This document shows positions 37,756 through 52,000 of a DNA stretch of 64,000 bases, in pieces; within the stretch, counting starts at the first letter, position 1, and each line of letters opens with the position of its first letter. Source of the DNA: Litomosoides sigmodontis. Lineage: Eukaryota; Nematoda; Chromadorea; Rhabditida; Onchocercidae. A program made the position numbers and the translations under genes. Where the stretch lies: assembly GCA_963070105.1 (NCBI GenBank), contig OY718804.1, positions 2,582,817 to 2,646,816 of the forward strand, in the 5' to 3' direction. The notes beneath the pieces were generated by a model. It made no database searches and had not been told where the DNA came from. It saw nothing but the letters and a program-made list of their open reading frames with translations.

Positions 37756-40700
37756 ATGACTGTTGTCGTAATGGATGTTTAAAATAGGAAAATTTAATTA
37801 TTTGTTGCAATTAAATTAATCAAAATTAATTATTTGTTAAATTATTTATTTTTTAATTATTTATTACAATTTTAATTATTTATCGAATTAATTATTTATT
37901 GCAATTTTCTTTCTTTTTTTTTGTTAAATATTTTAACAGTTTCAAGTTAACAGTAAACAAATATGGCAAGCGATATTGCATTCAGTAATATTTACAGTAA
38001 AAATTGAGGAATAGCGTAATTTTGCTTTTTTTTGCTACAAAAGTTACAAATGCATTTTTTGCATGAAAATGTTATTTTCTTCCTTTACAGACTGATAAAT
38101 CAATTGTTGCACATTGCAATGAGGAGAAGTCATGGCTACACATTCATAATGATGAAGGTAAGTTGCATTTTTGATTTCAGTAATTGCGTGCTTTTTTTTG
38201 CCTTTACGTGATACGCCGTCATATATACACGCTACATGCACGTGGAGCACTTTTTAATTGCTTACTATTACAAATGAGTAACAATGAAGAAACGAACAAA
38301 TAAGAGTAAATAAGTGCTATTTACGTTATGCATCAATTTAAGCATTTTCAGATATCCTTCCAAACTATTTCGAAAATGGCATTGGTTTAGATGAATTTGA
38401 TGATGATGATGATGTGGAAGTTGATGAAATTCAATTTCAGCATAATTTTCGCATTCATCGAAAGAGCATACAGGCAAGAAGAAATTTTAAAAGTATTAGA
38501 GGGAAAAAATTTTTTAAACTAATTTTAATTGAAATTACAGGCTGCTACTGAAGTGGGTAGCTCATTGCAATCTGTTGTACCAATGATTGTTTACCATCGA
38601 CATGTCTGGTGGAACTATGGCTATAAATTAACGCTTGAAAAAGGTATAAATTGTACATTTTTGATGGTCTAATTATCTCTGTCTTTGTCTCCTGCTCTTT
38701 CTCTCTCTCTCTCACTCTTCAAACGATCATCATTTTCTAAATTAATCTTAATTTTCCTTTTATGTGTTAGAGTGAATTATAAAGCATAACTATTAAAGCG
38801 AAAATTTTCCGGAAAAAAATCCAATTAAATTGCAAAGAAATAATTAAACTTCAAATATTTTCAATCAAAGACAAAACCGCCTGCACTACACTTTCTGTAT
38901 TGCTTGCTAATTTTTCTCAAATAAATCACAGATAGCTGTTATTCGTTGCATCTAAGAAGTCTTGGTCCGACAACAAATCCAGGAAAGATAGCGCCGCGTG
39001 GTGCGATTGGTAATAATTCTCCAAGTAATCAAAAGTCACCGCCAGCATCTAATGTTCACGTAACTTTATGCGTGAAAAGAAATGAAATTTTAGAAAAAAT
39101 TGTTGAAGGTAATTGAATATTTTGTTGTTGTGTTGGATAGGATGAAAATAACATTTGCACAAATTGCGGAAGAAAAAAAAAAAAAGAGAAAAAAGGAAAA
39201 ATCACAACTTCAGGTGAACTGATTGAAAGTCCTCTCAATGCTGCTGGCTACATTTGCTGCAAGCTTATCAAGCAAGCAACTTTACAAAAATTAATTGAGA
39301 ATAATGAATTTATAATTTTGCACATTTCGATGAATATTAATAAGAATTATTTTAATATCGAAGAACTCATTGAATCATCTGCTGCACCATCATCAATCCA
39401 GTGCATATTTCTTCTCATCATTAAAATTTATTATTTTCGTAATAATTCATGTAAAGTTAAGATTTAATTTTTGCTCAAATTTATTTACAATCAGAATAAA
39501 CTTCATGAAATTAAAAAATTCATTTAAATAACAGCGCAAAAAGTTTGCAACTGAATGAGAGTAGAAGGAGCAGATGAGGAAAAGACAGTGAATGTGCAGA
39601 GCAAATAGCTCACATTCAAATTGTAATGGTTTTTTTTCTTTTATCATTTTAGAGCGATGAATCCTGAAAATTATGATTTGCTAAACGTTGTACTGACACG
39701 TAAGCCAAGTGCCAATTCAGATTTCATTTTTACAAGAGGTAAATTAAGCATTCTTAAACTGTTTAAATTGTATGATAGCTTCAAGTTGCCCATCGAATAT
39801 CATCCATCATCAATTTCAACAAAAACACTAAAATACCAATGAATGAATGCAAAATATAACTAATCAATTTGCAACATTAGAGATGTGAAATTAAAATTTA
39901 TTGATTGATGTGATTGTGATTGATCGTTTGACAATTAAGTAATTTTGAATTTCAAATCTATTAATTGCTACGAATGTGTAGGAAGTGGTGCGAACAACGA
40001 TGCAGCATCCTATCATGTTCATCAAGCCATCCTCAAGCATCGATCATTTGTGCTCGATAGCATTCTCACACGGAAATGTTCACTTCCAACCGATCAATTA
40101 CTTGTAATTGATAGCGAAGATCGTATCATTTTTCCACATCTAACCGATGACGATATGAAATTTGTTAGTCTCATCTGAATTTGCGAATTAATTAAACTTA
40201 TCGTCCGGCACAATCCTCTTTTATATGCAATTTAACTTTTTTTTTGTTTTCAAAATAAATTTCAATTATTCATTGCTAAATGTTGTGAATTAATTATGTT
40301 ATGAATTACTAAATGTTATAAATTACTAAATGTTATGAATTAATTATGTTAAACATGAATTAATTATGTTATGAATTACTAAATGTTATGAATTGCTAAA
40401 TGTTATGAATTACTGCTATCAATTTACTTATAACTATTAGTGAAATAATTTTGTTTGAAATTATCACTTTATCGTTTATCCCATCGACACAATTTTCTCA
40501 TTGAATTAAATTAATTTAGCAGTAAACTTATTTGATATCTTGGTGAAATAATAGTTTTATTTGAAATTATCATTTATACAATCTTCTTTTATGCAATTGA
40601 ATTTTTTTTTCCTTTCGAAAATTTAAAGGATTACTTGTTAAGTGTGGTGAATTTCATTTAGTTGCTAACTTATTTATACATCGGTGAAATAACATTGCCA

Positions 40701-41537
40701 AAGTTTGATGGTTTTGCACGCGTTGGTCGTATTCTATCGTTATTGATTGATCGTGAAGAGTTGCTCAGCATTTTTATGCAATGGCAAAAATTAATTGTTA
40801 CAAATCTACTTCAAATTGAAAAAGTTACTGTTAATTTTTTTTCCTTCAAATTTTACAGTTCTATGAACACAGTGATATTTTAAGACAATTGATTAATTGT
40901 AAATAATTAACCAATAGTTTTTATGCAACTGTTAAATAATCATAGAGATATTTTACAAATAATTGATTAATCGTAGGCAGCTAATCAACATTTTTATTTC
41001 TTTTTCAAATTCAAAAAGTTACTGCTTTTTTTCTCTATGTTTCATTTCAGCTTAATTAATGTTAAATTAAAATTTTTATTTTTATGACATTAATTAATTT
41101 CATCTAATTTCTCTCATATAACTTTGCTTTGTTTGAAACATTCAAAAAATAAAAAAATTTTATTTCTAATATTTTAGCAAAATAGCAATGATGCAATTGT
41201 TGAGGAATGTTTCAAAGCGTTAATATCGGTGTTTAGTGCACCGTATGGAGCATTACCGCATGCTAAACGAATGGCTATTTCGCTACTTGCTGATCAGGTC
41301 ATTCGTAGAAAATATCATTTAATTTAAATTTTACAATTTCATATGCAAAAATTTTACCAAAAATTTGTTAATTTTCAATTGTTTTTGCAGATAGTAAAAA
41401 GTAATGAAATGCTAATTGAAAAATACCTAAATGAATCATCCTATTATGGTCGTTATCAAATTGGACATTTCATGGAAATTGCATTAAGACTGAAGCGTTT
41501 CATCGTTTCAGTTAAAAAAACACCTCAATTTCATTAA
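37756..41537 (+). CDS. BTB-like domain protein
   Basis: Exons in phase: 38091-38157, 38352-38473, 38541-38643, 38932-39108, 39234 onwards (3' end unresolved), 39653-39738, 39982-40163, 40662-40796 or 40823, 41178-41297 and 41391-41537 (TAA). The short first exon (ATG at about 37756, MTVV) is tentative. An acidic tract (DEFDDDDDVEVDE) lies near the N-terminus, followed by a segment with WWNYGYKLTLEK and VHVTLCVKRNE, perhaps MATH-like. The C-terminal half looks like a BTB fold plus BACK-like helices: SYHVHQAILKHRSFVLDSIL, then LLTYLYIGEITLPKFDG and ISLLADQIVKSNEMLIEKYL. BTB proteins commonly act as cullin-3 adaptors. Two oddities: exon 2 ends CAG|GCAAGA (a GC donor), and no donor in the 39234 exon matches the phase of the next exon, so the model has a gap or a hidden exon at 39400-39652. 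AATAAA follows at 41591. Confidence 0.55.
40274..40420. repeat. Intronic AT-rich minisatellite
   Basis: Repeated ATTACTAAATGTTATGAATT and AATTAATTATGTTATGAATT blocks alternate in the intron following exon 39982-40163 of the BTB-like gene. Confidence 0.75.
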
Positions 41538-41590
41538 ACTCTTACAATCTTGGTGTATTTTCCAAAGCAATTTCATCTTATTTTATTTGG

Positions 41591-41596
41591 AATAAA
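41591..41596 (+). terminator. Poly(A) signal AATAAA of BTB-like gene
   Basis: Canonical hexamer 54 bp after the TAA stop at 41535-41537. Confidence 0.5.
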
Positions 41597-42255
41597 TATT
41601 TAGAAAAAAATGAATCTCTTTTTGCTTATTTCAACACAACTAACTAGCACTTATAAATTGTACAAAAGAAATAATGGAATTGAATGTTATAACGTCGAAA
41701 AATAAAATGCATGTGTTCTTTTCTTTCTTTTTTTTTAGCAGAATTCAAAAAATTATTGTTATAAAATATTCGTTGAAATGTTAAACATAACTTATTCAAT
41801 TTTATTATCTTTTTTTTCCTTTGTTAATTTACTGGAATTTTTTTTACATTTCCAATGTAATTGTAACAGAAAAAAAAGATAGCTAATAATGCGGGAAAAA
41901 CTATTTTACCTATAAATTTAAATTTTCAAAAATTTATAAAAAAATTTTTTATGAATTGTGCATATGTGTGTGCGTATGTGTGTTTTAATGGTTTTAGATA
42001 AAATATCTGACGAAAAAAAATGACTGAAAAAAGCAAAATTGAATATTTTCCTCGTGCATTTTTTCTTAATCAGTACGTATTAATTTTCGTAAAAATTAGA
42101 ATTTTTGCGAAAACATTGCATAAATGATTTATCATCGTATTGTTGGTGAATTTGCATGTTAGTGTTGAGTGATAAATGAGATGAGTGATTGGATTCGTAA
42201 ATTAGTTTAATATTTTTATTCCCTCAATGCAGTGGTACTATTTGAGAAGGTCAAA

Positions 42256-45200
42256 ATGAAATCCTGTAATGAAGGCAATGAGCCGAAACTTGTACACTTT
42301 CCAAATGGCAAAGTAAATTAACACTCTTTCAATTTCATTTTGTGCTAGATTGAAATGACTAGCATTCATGATTTTGCTTTTTTTTTGCTAATTCATTTAC
42401 GATCGGATGACGAAATGTGTGAGTTGTAGATTGTTGGAGCACGATGGTTGGTTAGACGAATTTTAGGAACTGGTGCTTATGGAGCAGTTTATGAAGTGCA
42501 AAGTGTAACAAATCCTTTAGTTAGCGGAGCTCTTAAAGTAAAGCAAAATGGATATTTAATTAAATATTTATTTCAATTTAAATTTTAATAACTGATAGAT
42601 ATAGATATGTTGTCAGTTGTTTATCTCTTATTCGCACAATTGGAAACATTGTAGAATTAATTTAACAAAAAAAAGTGCTACAGAATTGCATACATGCTTT
42701 TATTGATTTACTTTTGTACTTCAATTTCTATCATTTTTTTTTAATTTTTATTAAATTTGAATTATCACATTTGCAAACTCCTAATGGTGTTGTTTGCTGC
42801 TGCTGTTGTTGCAGCTGTTTTTTCTTTTCCTTTTTTCAGGCTGAATCAAATTCTGCAACAGATAGTATTTTAAAATTGGAAGTGGAAGTATTAAAGCAAC
42901 TACAAAGTCGTAAATATACCGTGCGTCTGTTGTATTCGGGTAAAAGAGAAACATACAGGTGAGGTTAATGCTTCATCATTGTAACCTCTCATTCACACTG
43001 TTTGCTTAAATGATGCGCAAAACTTTACATTTATAGCAATTTAAAATTTTACATTTTACATTTGCAGCAATTTAATTTTACAGTTATATGGTGATGACAT
43101 TATGTGGTCCAGATTTGCTAACACTCAAAAATATGAAAAATTTGGAAACGTTCAGTGAACATACCATACTTCGTATTGCTGTATTAAGCTTATATGCCAT
43201 TAAACAGGTATTGAATTACACTCTGTCAACAATTAAAAATTATTTCATACAAAATTAACCGAAGCATGAAGCATTCTTTAACAATCTCGAAAAAAAATGT
43301 ATTTTTCACTCAATTACTATCCAAATTTCATATTCTCAAAACAATTTCAACAAATCCTTTCTTCAGTATCTCAAAAAAAAAGTTTTTCCAACGATACGAT
43401 AATTATCGGAAACAGTTTGCAAGTGTTGTAGTTGTAGTTACATGAAATTGGCTTTGTACATCGTGACATAAAGCCCAGCAATATAGCAATATCACCAACT
43501 GCTAAGGTTCGTCATATTATTTACTTACTGGACTATGGAATGGTTCGAAAATATGCAATATACAACAATAAGCAATGGTTTATCAGACAGCCAAGAAAAC
43601 GGGTTCACATTTAAATTTTAAAATAAATTAAAAATTGTTACGACATAAAAACGTACTTTTAAAAGTAAATTCTTCTAATATTCATGCTTTTTGTACAACA
43701 TTCATTCTCTCCCTCTCTCTCTCTCTCTGTCTCTCTCTCTCTATAAATAAGTGAAAAGGTATTAAAATGATTTTATAGGTTTTACTTCGTGGAACATTAC
43801 GATATTGTTCGGTGAATACACATAAACGGAATGAGCAGGTTGCTAATGACTAACATTGAAAATGAGAAAATAAACAAACAAATACATCTTCAAGCAATTA
43901 TTTGACCACATCGGTCCTCTTGCGCAGTCCTCAATTCATTATTGATTTCATTATTGATTGCTAATTTCAAGTGTTGCATATACTTTTTTAGAGTGTTAAG
44001 TTCATTTAAGGTATACAAGTTGAAAGCAAAAAAAAATGCATTTTAGTTCAATCATTTGATTCATAATTATGTGTATATAATTGAATAATATGATAATAAA
44101 TAAGTCGATGAGAAAAAAAAACGAACGTTTTGTTTTTTTAGGGTCGAGTTGATGACCTCTGGTCACTGATGTATATGTTGATTGAATTACGCAGCAATTA
44201 TCTACCGTGGGGTAAAGCAAAACGTGAAGATCGTATACTATATCTTAAAGAATCTATTTCTGACAAGCAGCTGCTATCAAAAGGAAAAATGGAATTTTAT
44301 GAACAAATTCTAGCACATCTTCGTACACTACGTTATCCCGATAGACCTGATTATCATTACATGTATAAATTGGTACTAAATTTGTGATAACAATCTTGAT
44401 GAAAAATGATATTAACCGAAATTCAATATTAGATTCGACTTACATTTTCTCTAAAATTCCAATTATCAAATAGAAATTATAGTAATTCCAGATGATATCA
44501 CCAATGGTAAGAAAACGATATTTGTTTAACGAACCGTATGACTGGGAAATTATATCAGAAAATGAAACACAAGAATCGGAAACGTTAGAGAAACCCTGCA
44601 GATGTTCTCCAAAATCGATTAATCTAATTAGCACCGAACGTAAGTTACGTTTTTGAAAATCTTTCCATTTATTCCAATTGAAAATTTCATGTGTAATAAG
44701 TTTAGGAGAAATTGACTTCATTTTGATGCAGAAGTATCTAAAAGTTAAAAAATGAAAACTTATTATTTACGAATGGCATAAATAGATGGAGCAACTAATT
44801 GTTATGACAAAATATATGCGCAATTTTAAAATTCATTACTGCACCTCTAAGTGATTGGGTATGTCATTGAGAGAAACCGTATTAGCTTGAGAAATGTTTT
44901 TCAACAAAATACGCAACGAATTTCCTTTAGATTTGCTAAAGATTTGAAAATGCTTAGGACGTATGACACTTGCAATTCCTAAATTTACTGAAGACTTCTT
45001 CTAGAATAGAATCTGAAGAGAAAAACCTTTGCATTAATTCTTCTATCAGATAGATTATAGGTGTGGTACGCTAACAATAACCTTTAAAAAATTTTAAATG
45101 CAATAATTTAGCTCCCAGTCTAATCATTCCGAAAGACATACCAGCAGCACAGGAACAGGCATTTGATGAAGGCGAAAATGACGTACCGGATATAATGAAA

Positions 45201-45290
45201 ACCTCTTATCACGTTTGTCAACGACGACAAGATCGTGATCGACGTGCGCTACAGGATGAAGGCAACCTACCGAATGAAGATTTACCGTAA
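42256..45290 (+). CDS. TTBK/CK1-superfamily protein kinase
   Basis: Nine exons join in phase: 42256-42312, 42430-42537, 42840-42958, 43084-43207, 43438-43602, 43779-43838, 44142-44372, 44492-44639 and 45112-45290 (TAA), 396 aa. Kinase motifs in order: Gly loop GTGAYG (32-37), beta-3 Lys in GALK (55), an alpha-C region KLEVEVLKQLQ, catalytic loop HRDIKPSN (144-151), DYG in place of DFG (168-170), then LRGTLRYCSVNTHKRNEQGR and DDLWSLMYMLIE. The RGTxRYxSxNxHK pattern and DLWSLxYML place it with tau-tubulin kinase/CK1-type kinases, a family greatly expanded in nematodes and often expressed in the male germ line. Catalytic residues are present, so it should be active. The C-terminal tail is short and acidic/basic. 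A TGCAG acceptor 23 bp before the ATG (42231-42232) could be a spliced-leader or 5' UTR site. Confidence 0.88.
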
Positions 45291-45335
45291 ATTCATTTTC
45301 AGCTTAGCTGCAGAATTGTTGCAATCAGTTTAAGG

Positions 45336-45341
45336 AATAAA
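45336..45341 (+). terminator. Poly(A) signal AATAAA of kinase gene
   Basis: Canonical hexamer 46 bp after the TAA stop at 45288-45290. Confidence 0.55.
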
Positions 45342-46037
45342 CTATTTGATAGAATAATTTATCTTCACTATTCACAATTCTTCTAGCCGATCTACGCAGT
45401 GAGAAAATCATGCTTTGAACATTTGATGATACTTGACTGAGACTGCCTTTTCTGTTAAACTGCCTTAATCAAATCAATATTTAAAAAAAATCTCTACAGT
45501 ATCAAGATTTCATTTAAAAAAAAGCTGAGAAAATTTACTCGTGCCTCATAAATTTATTAGACAACGCATATCAACTGTTGTTTAAAGTAATATGATGTGG
45601 AGAAATTTTCTGAAAACATCGAAATTTGAATAGCTCTACATCATCGAAAAACATGCGGAAAATAATGATCATGTTTCCAAGCTAAACATGATGGACAGTT
45701 AAGACAAACACAATTGATTACAAATTAAATCCATTTTTATACATCACAATGGATCTAGAGATGTATAAAAATTTTTAAAAATATAGAAATGAAATTTTTC
45801 ACAATGAGGAAAAAATGCTTTCAGACGCTATGCAAAGCAAACGGTTTTGTTGCTTCGCCAAGTAATATTGATACTGCATATGTGTACATAGCACTAACGA
45901 GAAAAATTTAATACTATATACGGATAGATATCTCAAATAAGAGACAGACACAAAACAATGCACAGCACTTTAATAAATTATGTAAATATTCTGAAATCAA
46001 AAACTAAGTTATATGAAAAGGAAGTAATACGAAGCTA
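45342..46037. other. Intergenic between convergent genes
   Basis: About 700 bp separating the 3' ends of the kinase (+) and V-ATPase (-) genes. Nothing else was recognised. Confidence 0.5.
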
Positions 46038-49000
46038 TTACATATTTTCTTCAGCAGCACGAGCCTCTTCCAGAATCTTGTCAAATGAAAATGGAACAAA
46101 AGCATAACCAAGTCCTTTGTAGAATTTGCTTTGAAACTCAACCCTGGAAAACGAAATAATTTGGAATGCATCGTACAGTCAATAACAATTCTTATTAAAT
46201 TAGAACTTTTTCATAAATTGAGTTATTGAATAGAATTAATCATTATAAATCCACTATTGTCAACATCTTTACAAATTACGATTTGAAAACAAAGTTTCCA
46301 AAACATACCAATGAAGACGAAGCGCGTGTAGAAAGGCGCTAAGACCTTCCATCAAAACTAAAATTGAAAATGAAAGAGAAGCAAACAAAAAAAAGAGAAT
46401 ATATGTTGCTACTGCTCCCATATAACCACTTAGCATGAAAGCTTGGCGGAAAACCATCGTCCACAAAACATCTGATAGCTCTATAAATTTACGAAACGTC
46501 ATTAAGATACACTGGCAACAATACCCGTTAATAATTTTGCAAAAATCAACTCAGATTCTACTTTCCCCTTTTTTCAGAGAACATGACGCTCACACTCCTG
46601 CTAAATAATCTTTTCAACATTCGCTGCCTTCCCTCGAAATCATCCAGCATTAAAATTATAAAAAGCGCAAACTTTTAAAACATTTTCTAATGCAACATAT
46701 ATGAGAAAAAAAAAAACGAATGACAGTGAATTCATAACTTACGAGCATGAGCGAGCGAAAGAGCCCAAAGTCGAAGATATGAAGCAGTATGTGATATGCA
46801 ACCCAAAGCAAATTCAATGGTGTGAATAGCTTGATAAACCATAACATCAGCGAAATCGAACTGAAACACAATTTAAGTTCAAACTTAAAAAAACAATACA
46901 CTTTTCGAGACAAAACTTGAATGAAACTTAAAAATTAGACTGAATATGGAACACACTTTTTCCCCAATATGAGTGACCGATGGTGGCGATAAACTACTGC
47001 GAATTATATGAGCATCTTCACCATTCGATTCAGTACGGACACTCTGAAAAAATAAAAAATGAAATGTATCTTGAAAGAAATCCTCTGAATGTCAACAACG
47101 GCAAGGTAAGCAATTCAAAAATATTAGCCGATTAATGAAATAAATTCGTGAAGAGAGCAGCATGCAAGCATATTGATAAAAAATTTACAGTGTGAATAAT
47201 GTGCACTGTATTATAACTGTATAGTTTCTTCAATCATGCTTTCATCCAACTGACCACAAAATGATAAAAATTTTGTAAAACAGTGCTAGAAACGACTGAT
47301 CTAAGTGCCGCTCGGCGTCTACGTAGCTAATCTCGTTCTAATTCCCACCTTCCCACTGGAAAATCAAAATTATGCGAATCTAAATCTTGGAATATGCCAT
47401 GAATTTTGAAACTCCAAGTGATTCATCGGAAGAAAAAGAAAGTGAGAGATTCAATTTTCTTAAAAAATGACCGATTTGCTGGACCGCCTGCTATGCTGAA
47501 GAAGGGAACTGTTTAACTGACTGCAATGCTCCTTATACAATGCGTACAATTTTGCAGTTATATGAGCGGCACTTGAATCATGGCCACCACCACTAGGGTC
47601 ATTTCGATTACATCCTAAAAACACACACAGCCACAAGCACATGTTACCAAATCTGAACACCAACAAAACAATTACTGATCCAGAAAAGCTGAAAGCAAGT
47701 TCTACCAATCCGTATTCAATTAAAGTTTCGCATGATACAATGTTCTCAGAGTTTTCATGAGTTTCAATTTCAGATTCTAAAAACGAAGCGTTTAAATTCA
47801 TTGATTTCTAACTTTCAGCCAGCCCGGACAGCACTTGTACTCAATCAAACACGATCAAATGCAGAAATTTCCAAACCAAATTAGAACTGCTCAGGACGGC
47901 TCGTTCTTTGTGTTCCTTCCACTGCACATATGGCTTACCAAATAACATAACAGGGATGCACGCAGCCGCAATAAGTACAAATAACGTTTCAAAGAATGAC
48001 TAAAACTATCGAACACAAATTAATTCACGCCTTCAAAACTTCAGTAATCATATGATCTATAAGCAAAAATAAGATAAAAAAATCCTACACTTTAGTATTA
48101 CAGAACTTCTCTTCCTTATTCGACCTATTTTGTCAGATCTTACACCCAATACAGAGAAATCCAAATTCAATACTTCATTTGGATAAATAAAATTCAAAGC
48201 TTACCTGACCCGGATACCAGAGATTCAGATAGCACTGCGGATACACTTTCCCTTCAGGACTTATAAATCCAGATGGACGATTTTTCATCATAAACATGTT
48301 AATAAGTCCTATCAACAACGATGGGGCACAATTGGATGATGGATATTCATAACCCAAAACATAGCCACTCTGCAACATTCGCATATAAAAGAAGACATTG
48401 ACATAGAAGTCCACAGTCACCGAATAAAATTACAAAAGTGTGGAAAGGTTTGAGAATTCCGATAAGTTAAAAATAAGAGTCTGTGTAAGAGTTGGAACAT
48501 TTTATAAAAATAATCTCATGATTTTCTTAATGCATGTCATTAATCAAAAACAGTGTCAAATGGAAATATTAAATTCATGATTTGTCGTAATCATGAATAC
48601 ATAAAAGTGAATAAAATTGAACAATTTTTGAGGACAATGATTTCAAAAAAATGACTAAAAAACATGGGCAAGACCTCAAGCTTTCTCTCCACCCAGAAAT
48701 CAAATTCACAGTTCACTTTTATCCACTACTTTTTGACTAATTAATTGGTTACATAACATTTATTGCGCCAACTTCGTATAAATCCTGAAAAAAATTATAA
48801 TACTCACCTCGGCAGAGAAAAACAACCATTTTGCGAGGATTTCTATGCAAAGATAAATGAAAATACAGCCAAGGAAGAGCATTTGTGGGATAAACATATA
48901 TAGGACATCCAGCCGAGAATCAAAATATCTATAAGCAATAATAAATCAAATCACTTTTGCCTTAGAAATACTCTTAAAAAAGTAAAGTGGAGCATCATCA

Positions 49001-52000
49001 GCTGTTAGTCCAATTTAAATTTCTAGTTTGTCCAGAATTATGCAATTTTAACTGTTACAAATCGAGAGGAAAGATGAAAGCAGCAAAAGATCAACAGTTT
49101 CCAATCCAAAATATAACGCTTTGAAAAAGCAGAAAAAACGTATTTTTGAAAAAACATATTTGTGCAACACTTTTTTCCAAATAGAGATTCCGTAAAAAAA
49201 TTATTTTAAATCCCAGCTTACTTGTAATTCTCATAGCTTAACAAGACACCAAATGTCATTTGTGCAACACCAATTATAACAGACATTTTCATTTTCATCG
49301 AGTTCAAGAAACTTAATTTGTTACTCTCAGCAAGATTCCAAATTGGATCAACACCTATAGGATAGGGCCCAACTGACTGAAATGGAGAAATAAAGAAATT
49401 AATGAAAATATAAAATATGATGAAATGCAAGACAAAGTGCAAAAAAAGTACAAAGCATCTAACCAAATTGTAATAGGCCCACTGTGGCGTAAGCATAAGC
49501 TCTTGTTCAGGCCCATATTTACTCAAATCTGAATAAATATTTCGCCATGAACTCCCGAATAAATTGAAAGATTTGCTATATGCGTCGTTATAAATGAATC
49601 CAGTGTATACAGAGAAGCAACCCATCAGAAATATCACATAACGACCATTAAAAAATGTTTGGAAAATCTACAAATCATTTGAAGTGAACATGGCTAAACA
49701 TGATAAATTTTTTACAAAGGCAAAATTTGAAGCAACTAAAATTATGTTTTCCCAGTGACATTAACATCACTTTTTACACACTCAAAAATATTTGCTTCCT
49801 CTAATACATGACCTCGCAACTGAGAGCTGTGATGAGTTTCGCCGCTATTTCTCAATCCTACGCTACATTATTTTGCACTTAAATATAATAGAACTATAAA
49901 CCTCATCGCTTATTCGAGCTGCCTCCAACTGTTTTTCTCGATATATGAAAAAGAGGGCACATAAGAGCATAATAAGTCCATGGCCACAATCGCCAAACAT
50001 AACAGCGAAAATGAACGGGAATGTGATCATTGTGTATGGAGCTAGAAGTCATTTTTTTCACTATAGCTTAATAAAATTTTATTAAAAGCAAAATTCGTTT
50101 TTGGCACACTTTTACGATATGAAAACTTGCTTCTGGAGGGTAAATTTTCCAAAATCAAAAACAAACGGTACGGTTCAGTTTTTCAAACCTACAATTCCAA
50201 TTTTCTTAATCTACACATTTTTCACCTAAGTAAATTTCAAATGACCAGCGCTTTTGCTAAACAATTCGAAAACATTATACCTGGGTTGATTTCTCGATAC
50301 GATGCAATACCATATGCATCAATAATGTTTTGGAAACCACGGGTGAATTTGTTAACACGATGGAAGGTAGGAGGTGCTTCTGTTATATCTGACATACGAT
50401 TTAGAATGGACGGCACTGTACTTCCTGATTCTTCCTAAAATTAAAACATAATGTATCGATAACTCTCAGTAATGATACCCGTAGAAAATAAAATGGTGCT
50501 CTAGAAATTTCAGACCAAAATAACCGAAAAATATGTAGAAAAATCTCAACCAACCGTTCCTCTTTTGAGTGCTAACCGAATCCGATTCAAATCAGCTACC
50601 GGACACCAACATTCAGCAATCAAACATTTCTGAGTGACATCCAAGTTGAATAAATTCAGCGTATGATAAATGGATTTAATTTTGCGAACTTTTGTTAGCC
50701 ACATTCGCACATTTTTTGATGCAGCAACCTGAAAAAAACAAAATATTAATTCATCAATTTTTCAACAATCTTCCAGAATGTATCGGAGTTAAAACTCCAA
50801 GATATTAATGAATTAAATTGACATGGAATGGGACTAACTAGGACACGATGTCGATGATCCTGTGTTTGTCCTAAAACAGTTTTCAGATCCTCAATACGGG
50901 TCATCACTCCTATCGACATTTCTCGTCGTTCTTGGGGGGTGTCCGGACACGGATAAAGAGTTGCTCGAAAGCTGAAATATGTAAAATTTCATGCACAACA
51001 ACAATATCGTCGGTGCCACAGTTTTTACTAAACCATAAAAACATACCCTTCACAAATTTTTTTAACACGAGTTTTCAACTGATCTCCTTGGAAAAATATA
51101 ATAAATACTGAATTGATGATTGGATCGCCCTGAAAGACTATTTTACGAGATTACGAAATTTTGAAGTAAAAAATTCATTATTTTTCTCAACTATAACTAG
51201 TGATGAATTAAGCCCATCTAGTAAGGAATTAAGCGAAGGAATTCATCATACGAACGAAAATTTATAGAAACATGAAAATTAAAAAAAATGACTTACAGTG
51301 ATAGTATCTATGAGCGGTTCTGCTATTTCAGATTGTCGCAAGAAAACATTGCCGCGACAAGCGCGCCACAATAGTCGCTCAAATGCCGGAAGTCGTTCTC
51401 GCTGAATGATACCAGCAACAAAACTACAATACAACGTTTTCAATTTATAGTAAAAGAGGAGGGAATTACGAAGATGAAGGATGACTCAAGCATTACAAAC
51501 CAATTTATTTATGTAATAAATGAGAAATTTTGAAAATTTGTTTTCCTTCTTAGAGATAAAAACGTTCCAGATTTTTTCGAAATGATCCAGATAAGATGTT
51601 TTATAAAATCCAGAAAACAGAACCAAACCAAATGTATGCTATTTGTGGCTCACACATATCTTTTGGACATGAAACAAATTTTAACATTGCGACAAACCAC
51701 GGTTACATAGTCAAAATTTTGAATTTTAGACAAAGGCTATGTTTAAAATTGAACAGACCGCGACAGAAAAAATTCTAAATTTTGAAAAAAAAACTTCAGC
51801 TGAAGAAGCGTAGAAATCTGATCGAGGATTTATCTTTTCATACCAGCTTAAGATTACGTTGCTATATGAAAACATTGACAATAATTATGATAATGCAAAC
51901 AATGATGACAAACAAAAAGAGTGTGCTAAAATAATTTTAGGACAACTCCAGATAAATTGCAAACGTCATTCATTTTGAAAATTCTTCAAATCAGGAGAAT

